Assembly (NCBI GenBank): GCA_017998585.1
Contig: JAGOCT010000034.1
Span: 1 to 10,485, forward strand
DNA from: Candidatus Cloacimonadota bacterium
GTDB lineage: Bacteria; Cloacimonadota; Cloacimonadia; Cloacimonadales; WRIO01
Length of the DNA: 10,485 nt
Direction of reading: 5' to 3'
This document shows positions 8,214-10,485 of this stretch, piece after piece (positions within the stretch are counted from its first letter, which is position 1; each line of letters opens with the position of its first letter). The notes under the pieces were generated by a model, which saw only the letters and a program-made list of their open reading frames with translations, searched no databases and was not told the origin of the DNA. A program made the position numbers and the translations under genes.

Positions 8214-8969
8214 ATGAAGTGTCTTATGATGTCTCTGTTACTGATGATTGCAATGTTTTGTTATGCACAGTCAGCAGCGGTTCAGAAATTGATTATTGTG
8301 CGGGATAATGTAGATTATCCGCCATTGGAGTATCATGAAAATGGTAAGCTTACAGGTTTTCATGTCGAATTAGTAAATGTTATTGCAAAGAAACTTAATA
8401 TGACTGTTGAATGGCAGGAATATCCATGGAAAAGAGCTTTGCATACGGTTGAAACTGGCCATGCGGATGCAATTACTTACATCAGTAAAACAGAAGAAAG
8501 AGAGAAATGGGCTTATTTCAACCCTAAAAATATCCTTTCATCAGCAACTTTTTCATTCTTAATTCGAAAAGATTCAAAGAAAGACATTGTTTACCAAAAT
8601 AATCTAGAAGAACTCCTGAAAAACAGGACTTTGCTCATTATTACAGGTTTTGCTTTGCCAGAAAAAGTAACTCAGTTAAAACCGAAAATCTATGAAGCGC
8701 CACAAATGAACAATCTTGTTAATATGTTGTGTAATAAAAGATATGATCTGGCATTGATCAATAAAAGTGATTATGTTACTGCTTATCAAAATACAAAAAC
8801 TGAAAAGGATCTATCCATTTTGGAACCTCCAGTTCATGAATTTTCAAATTATATTGCCTTCTCAAAAGCAAAGAAGATTGAAGATTTGTCGAACAAGTTT
8901 TCAGAAGAGCTTGCTAAATTTAAAAAAACAAAGGAGTATACTGATTTAAAGAAGAAATATAATCAATAG
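8214..8969 (+). CDS. Periplasmic solute-binding protein, SBP_bac_3 family, without transporter partners in view
   Basis: A 251-residue exported protein. Residues 1-20 are a signal peptide (MKCLMM, hydrophobic core, then CYAQS with probable cleavage near residue 20; C16 lacks a clear lipobox). The mature part fits the family 3 binding-protein fold, two lobes that close on a small ligand, often an amino acid. Visible marks are YPPLEYHENGKLTGF (35-49), the PWKRAL stretch (71-76), TGHADAITY (81-89), KTEER with R96 at the place of the usual carboxylate-binding Arg, and YDLALI (177-182). Length is normal for the family. No permease or ATPase gene follows: an intrinsic terminator comes directly after the stop. 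It is divergent from a sensor kinase with two outer domains, so a sensory role is possible, as LuxP serves LuxQ. That is inference. Its ligand is unknown, and the missing transporter could be encoded elsewhere. Confidence 0.88.
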   Translation: MKCLMMSLLLMIAMFCYAQSAAVQKLIIVRDNVDYPPLEYHENGKLTGFHVELVNVIAKKLNMTVEWQEYPWKRALHTVETGHADAITYISKTEEREKWAYFNPKNILSSATFSFLIRKDSKKDIVYQNNLEELLKNRTLLIITGFALPEKVTQLKPKIYEAPQMNNLVNMLCNKRYDLALINKSDYVTAYQNTKTEKDLSILEPPVHEFSNYIAFSKAKKIEDLSNKFSEELAKFKKTKEYTDLKKKYNQ

Positions 8970-8995
8970 TGATATTCTATTATCATGATGAAGAT

Positions 8996-9036
8996 AGGAG
9001 GGTGTTTGTTTTTTATTACACCCTCCTTGTCTCTTT
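8996..9036 (+). terminator. Intrinsic terminator of the solute-binding protein gene
   Basis: AGGAGGGTGT (8996-9005) pairs perfectly over 10 bp with ACACCCTCCT (9018-9027), with a 12-nt U-rich loop and a U-rich though broken tail (TTGTCTCTTT). It begins 26 nt after the stop codon, and no T-tract follows the stem on the other strand, so it serves the plus strand. Confidence 0.8.
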
Positions 9037-9243
9037 AAGACTAAAATGTTTTTTAATTGGTTTTAAAAACAAAGGGTTTTTCAAAAAGTACGCAGAAATA
9101 AATGAGAAATTTAACCTGGACAATATGAGCAACGATGACACTTTTATTGATCAACCACGGAAAATCTGCTTCGCAGAATGTATAATGAACAATGTAAAAT
9201 GAATAATGAAACAAATAGGGATGATCATTGACAAACACAGAAA

Positions 9244-9328
9244 ACTCCAGAGGAGTTAAATATAGGTAGCCCAGGGTTTTAACCCTGGGGAAAGAATTCA
9301 CACCCATTCCCGCTCCGTAGGTGCGGAA
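9244..9328 (+). repeat. Three-hairpin REP-like module, copy A
   Basis: Three hairpins in a row. The first is ACTCC-AGA-GGAGT (9244-9256). The second is CCCAGGGTT-TT-AACCCTGGG (9270-9289), 9 bp and perfect. The third is CCGCTCCGTAGGTGCGG (9310-9326), with CCGC/GCGG and CC/GG pairs around a T-T mismatch and a GTA loop. The first and second are joined by TTAAATAT and GTAGC, also shared with copy B. Confidence 0.85.
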
Positions 9329-9464
9329 CAATACTATAAAATAATTTCAGCACCACTCAAAGCAATAAAAAACCTGACATTCTGAACCTGAGAACAATTC
9401 CCTTTTAAGACTCCTTGCATTTAAAAATAAGCTACAAAACATTAATGCAGGAAGCTCATCTGGG

Positions 9465-9492
9465 AGATCCTTCGCTAGCGCTCAGGATGACA
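9465..9492 (-). repeat. TGTCATCCTGAGC-type dispersed repeat
   Basis: Read on the minus strand this begins TGTCATCCTGAGCG and ends GCGAAGGATCT. ATCCT (9467-9471) pairs with AGGAT (9484-9488) around the palindrome CGCTAGCG (9473-9480). I recall near-identical repeats from genomes of many unrelated bacteria; their function is unknown to me. Confidence 0.75.
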
Positions 9493-9571
9493 GATTATGG
9501 TGCTTGACAGTTGTGCCTGAGGTTTTTATATGATCGTTAAAAAGGGTCCAGATGGAACTGATAAACAATTT

Positions 9572-9604
9572 TAATACCACAAAGAGCACTAATATCACAA
9601 AGGG
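9572..9604 (+). repeat. Imperfect tandem repeat, period 18
   Basis: TAATACCACAAAGAG (9572-9586) and TAATATCACAAAGGG (9590-9604) differ at two of 15 positions and lie 18 bp apart. They end just before copy B of the three-hairpin module. Confidence 0.6.
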
Positions 9605-9612
9605 TTAACAAT

Positions 9613-9699
9613 ACTCCGGAGGAGTTAAATATGAGTAGCCCATGGTTTTAACCATGTGGTATGAGAATCCACCACCACCACCGCTCCGTAGGTGCGGAA
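9613..9699 (+). repeat. Three-hairpin REP-like module, copy B
   Basis: Same order and orientation as copy A: ACTCC-GGA-GGAGT (9613-9625), CATGGTT-TT-AACCATG (9641-9656), CCGCTCCGTAGGTGCGG (9681-9697, identical to copy A). In the second hairpin a G-C pair of copy A is replaced by T-A (9643/9654), so pairing is kept. Confidence 0.85.
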
Positions 9700-9704
9700 T
9701 TGTA

Positions 9705-9784
9705 GGAACATCTATCCTTAGTTGTTCCAAATAATCAACTGCGAAAAAAGTTCCGTAGAACAACCTTCCAGGTAGTTGACAACT
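9705..9784. repeat. Cluster of overlapping inverted repeats
   Basis: Visible pairs are GGAACA 9705-9710 with TGTTCC 9723-9728; GTTGTTC 9721-9727 with GAACAAC 9758-9764; TCAACT 9735-9740 with AGTTGA 9774-9779; GTTC-CGTA-GAAC 9750-9761; ACCT-TCC-AGGT 9763-9773; and AGTTG-A-CAACT 9774-9784. They are mutually exclusive or interleaved. It directly follows copy B and could be another repeat family or decayed ones. Confidence 0.5.
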
Positions 9785-9903
9785 TGCTGAAATATACGGA
9801 ATCAATCTTAATTAAACAATCAGGTTGATCGTTCTATATTAATTGCTTAACTACCATCAAATTCCCCTGCTGTGGAGAGCTTGTTCAAAAAAGGCTGGTA
9901 TTA

Positions 9904-9990
9904 TTCGGTCGCACCTACGGCGTTTGATGTATAACTGACTATTTTCCCAAGGTTTCACCCTGGGCTAGGATTCTTTCGTTCCTTCGGAAC
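9904..9990 (-). repeat. Three-hairpin REP-like module, copy C (inverted, diverged)
   Basis: Read on the minus strand the order is the same as in copies A and B: GTTCC-GAA-GGAAC (9990-9978), CCCAGGGTGAAACCTTGGG (9964-9946, one mismatch), then CGCCGTAGGTGCG (9922-9910). Arm bases of the first hairpin differ from copies A and B at two pairs, yet still pair. The plus strand runs on into TCTTATTTTT, so the first hairpin could also act as a weak terminator. Confidence 0.7.
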
Positions 9991-10005
9991 TCTTATTTTT
10001 GCACA

Positions 10006-10042
10006 GACTCTGGAGGGGTGGCACGAAGTGCCGGGGGTGGTC
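10006..10042 (+). repeat. GGCAC-GAA-GTGCC element, copy 1
   Basis: CTCTGGAGGGGT, then the stem-loop GGCAC-GAA-GTGCC (10020-10032), then GGGGGTGG. This is a G-rich island in otherwise AT-rich DNA. A diverged second copy lies at 10285-10315. Confidence 0.65.
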
Positions 10043-10060
10043 TTCAAATAAAATTACTCT

Positions 10061-10084
10061 TGCAAACAGGGATGTTTGCACTAA
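10061..10084 (+). repeat. TGCAAACA stem-loop repeat, copy 1
   Basis: TGCAAACA-GGGA-TGTTTGCA (10061-10080) is a perfect 8-bp hairpin with a four-base loop, followed by CTAA. It is matched by a half copy at 10191-10204 and a full copy at 10246-10269. Confidence 0.75.
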
Positions 10085-10101
10085 GATCTTCTCTAAAAAA
10101 T

Positions 10102-10137
10102 GATTTCATCTCAGGGGCATAGCCCTGAAATCTTCGT
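10102..10137 (+). repeat. GGGC/GCCC stem-loop repeat, copy 1
   Basis: GATTTCA (10102-10108) pairs with TGAAATC (10126-10132). Inside, GGGC (10115-10118) pairs with GCCC (10122-10125). The core AGGGGC-(A/T)-AGCCCTG-AATCTT is shared with 10161-10190. Confidence 0.6.
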
Positions 10138-10160
10138 AGCAAAGCAACACCCAAACAATC

Positions 10161-10190
10161 AAGGGGCTTTAGCCCTGTAATCTTAGTTAA
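10161..10190 (+). repeat. GGGC/GCCC stem-loop repeat, copy 2
   Basis: GGGC (10164-10167), loop TTTA, GCCC (10172-10175), followed by TGTAATCTTAGTTA, closely like the first copy but without its outer 7-bp stem. It abuts the half copy of the TGCAAACA repeat. Confidence 0.6.
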
Positions 10191-10204
10191 GGATGTTTGC
10201 ACTA
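10191..10204 (+). repeat. TGCAAACA stem-loop repeat, half copy
   Basis: GGATGTTTGCACTA matches the loop end, right arm and tail of the full copies at 10061-10084 and 10246-10269. The left arm is absent. Confidence 0.65.
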
Positions 10205-10245
10205 CAATTATTCTGTACAACAACCATCTCTGACTGTTTTCAAAC

Positions 10246-10269
10246 TGCAAACAAGGATGTTTGCATTAC
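10246..10269 (+). repeat. TGCAAACA stem-loop repeat, copy 2
   Basis: TGCAAACA-AGGA-TGTTTGCA (10246-10265), a perfect 8-bp hairpin identical in both arms to copy 1, followed by TTAC. Confidence 0.75.
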
Positions 10270-10284
10270 GATAAACCTCGTATC

Positions 10285-10315
10285 CTCTGGAGGATGGCTC
10301 GGAGTGCTAAGTGTG
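10285..10315 (+). repeat. GGCAC-GAA-GTGCC element, copy 2 (diverged)
   Basis: CTCTGGAGGATGGCTCGGAG then TGCTAAGTGTG lines up with the element at 10006-10042 but has lost part of the inner stem. A different perfect palindrome, ATCCTC-TG-GAGGAT (10282-10295), overlaps its left end. Confidence 0.5.
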
Positions 10316-10435
10316 ACAAAAACAGCAATAGAAACCCTTTCCATAACATCTGTTACACCCTCTGGAAATTCTGAATAAATCCGGATGAACTGGAACTGGA
10401 TGAAGCGATTGCATACCTAAAATGGAATTAAAACG

Positions 10436-10482
10436 GCTCTTAGGTAAATAATAAAGAGCTTAGTATAAGGCTCATTATACTA
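10436..10482. repeat. Two adjacent AT-rich hairpins at the right edge
   Basis: GCTCTT (10436-10441) pairs with AAGAGC (10454-10459), then TAGTATAA (10461-10468) pairs with TTATACTA (10475-10482) around the loop GGCTCA. T residues follow the second stem and the window ends. It may be a terminator for a gene entering from the right on the minus strand, or one more repeat. Confidence 0.55.
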
Positions 10483-10485
10483 TTT

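Larger units (their letters stand above)
8970..10485. other. Non-coding repeat island of about 1.5 kb
   Basis: I find no credible gene here. Open frames at 8969-9202 (+, runs through the terminator), 9053-9331 (-), 9605-9805 (-), 10044-10250 (-) and 10193-10378 (+) lack good ribosome sites, and most run through hairpin repeats. The stretch holds at least ten short palindromic elements of several families, listed separately. From 9037 to 9243 I see only AT-rich DNA with a loose ATGAA/AATG tandem near 9178-9210. From 9329 to 9464 I see nothing notable, nor from 9785 to 9900. The density of REP-like elements resembles extragenic repeat clusters that are spread by transposases acting in trans, but no such transposase is present. 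Confidence 0.7.

Noticed and set aside
8969..9202. Open frame of 77 codons after the binding protein, plus strand
   Set aside because: It overlaps the stop of the previous gene, runs through the intrinsic terminator stem and shows no family features.
9053..9331. Open frame of 92 codons, minus strand
   Set aside because: Its start half is translated from copy A of the three-hairpin repeat and it has no ribosome site; a repeat by-product.
9504..9532. Promoter-like TTGACA with 17-bp spacer and TATATG
   Set aside because: The -10 box matches only four of six positions and no gene follows within the repeat island; likely chance in AT-rich DNA.
9605..9805. Open frame of 66 codons, minus strand
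   Set aside because: It spans copy B and the inverted-repeat cluster. The Gly run comes from an ACC tandem at 9670-9680.
10061..10269. CRISPR array
   Set aside because: Only two full repeats exist, spacing is irregular, the intervals are themselves repeats, and no cas gene is in view.
10044..10378. Overlapping open frames on both strands (10044-10250 minus, 10193-10378 plus)
   Set aside because: Both cross the TGCAAACA hairpins, and the minus frame also crosses both GGGC/GCCC hairpins; no motifs or ribosome sites support either.

Overview
This is a low-GC bacterial window. It holds three minus-strand genes that look like one operon, a divergent plus-strand gene, and about 1.5 kb of non-coding DNA packed with short palindromic repeats. 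Both promoters of the divergent pair are close to the general sigma-70 consensus (TTGACA, 17-bp spacer, TATTAT or TATCAT). All four genes have purine-rich Shine-Dalgarno sites. This fits a Gram-negative-type bacterium with exported proteins, but argues against Bacteroidota proper, which mostly lack both signals. The repeat style and gene families make me think of an FCB-like lineage such as Cloacimonadota. That is a weak inference.

Layout. In transcription order, right to left, the minus-strand operon starts with a 1548-residue membrane hybrid histidine kinase (7945 to 3299). It has a multi-TM N-terminus, two extracytoplasmic sensor domains, PAS, HisKA, HATPase, two receiver domains and Hpt. 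After 13 bp comes a CHASE2 class III adenylate cyclase (3285 to 1126). After 75 bp comes an exported SH3-like/M48 metalloprotease, cut by the left window edge (1050 to beyond 1). Across a 268-bp divergent promoter region lies an exported periplasmic solute-binding protein (8214 to 8969), which ends in an intrinsic terminator. No ABC permease or ATPase gene is visible.

The genes could form one envelope-sensing module. The binding protein may present a ligand to the kinase; the kinase passes phosphate along a His-Asp-His relay to a response regulator outside the window; the cyclase adds a cAMP output under its own extracytoplasmic sensor; and the protease acts in the envelope. Only the gene order and domains are visible. 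The functional links are inference.

From about 8970 to the right edge I see no convincing gene. The region is a mosaic of REP-like hairpin elements: three copies of a three-hairpin module (two direct, one inverted), two and a half copies of a TGCAAACA stem-loop, two copies of a GGGC/GCCC stem-loop, two copies of a GGCAC-GAA-GTGCC element, a copy of a TGTCATCCTGAGC-type repeat, and a pair of AT-rich hairpins at the edge. Open frames here are by-products of the repeats.
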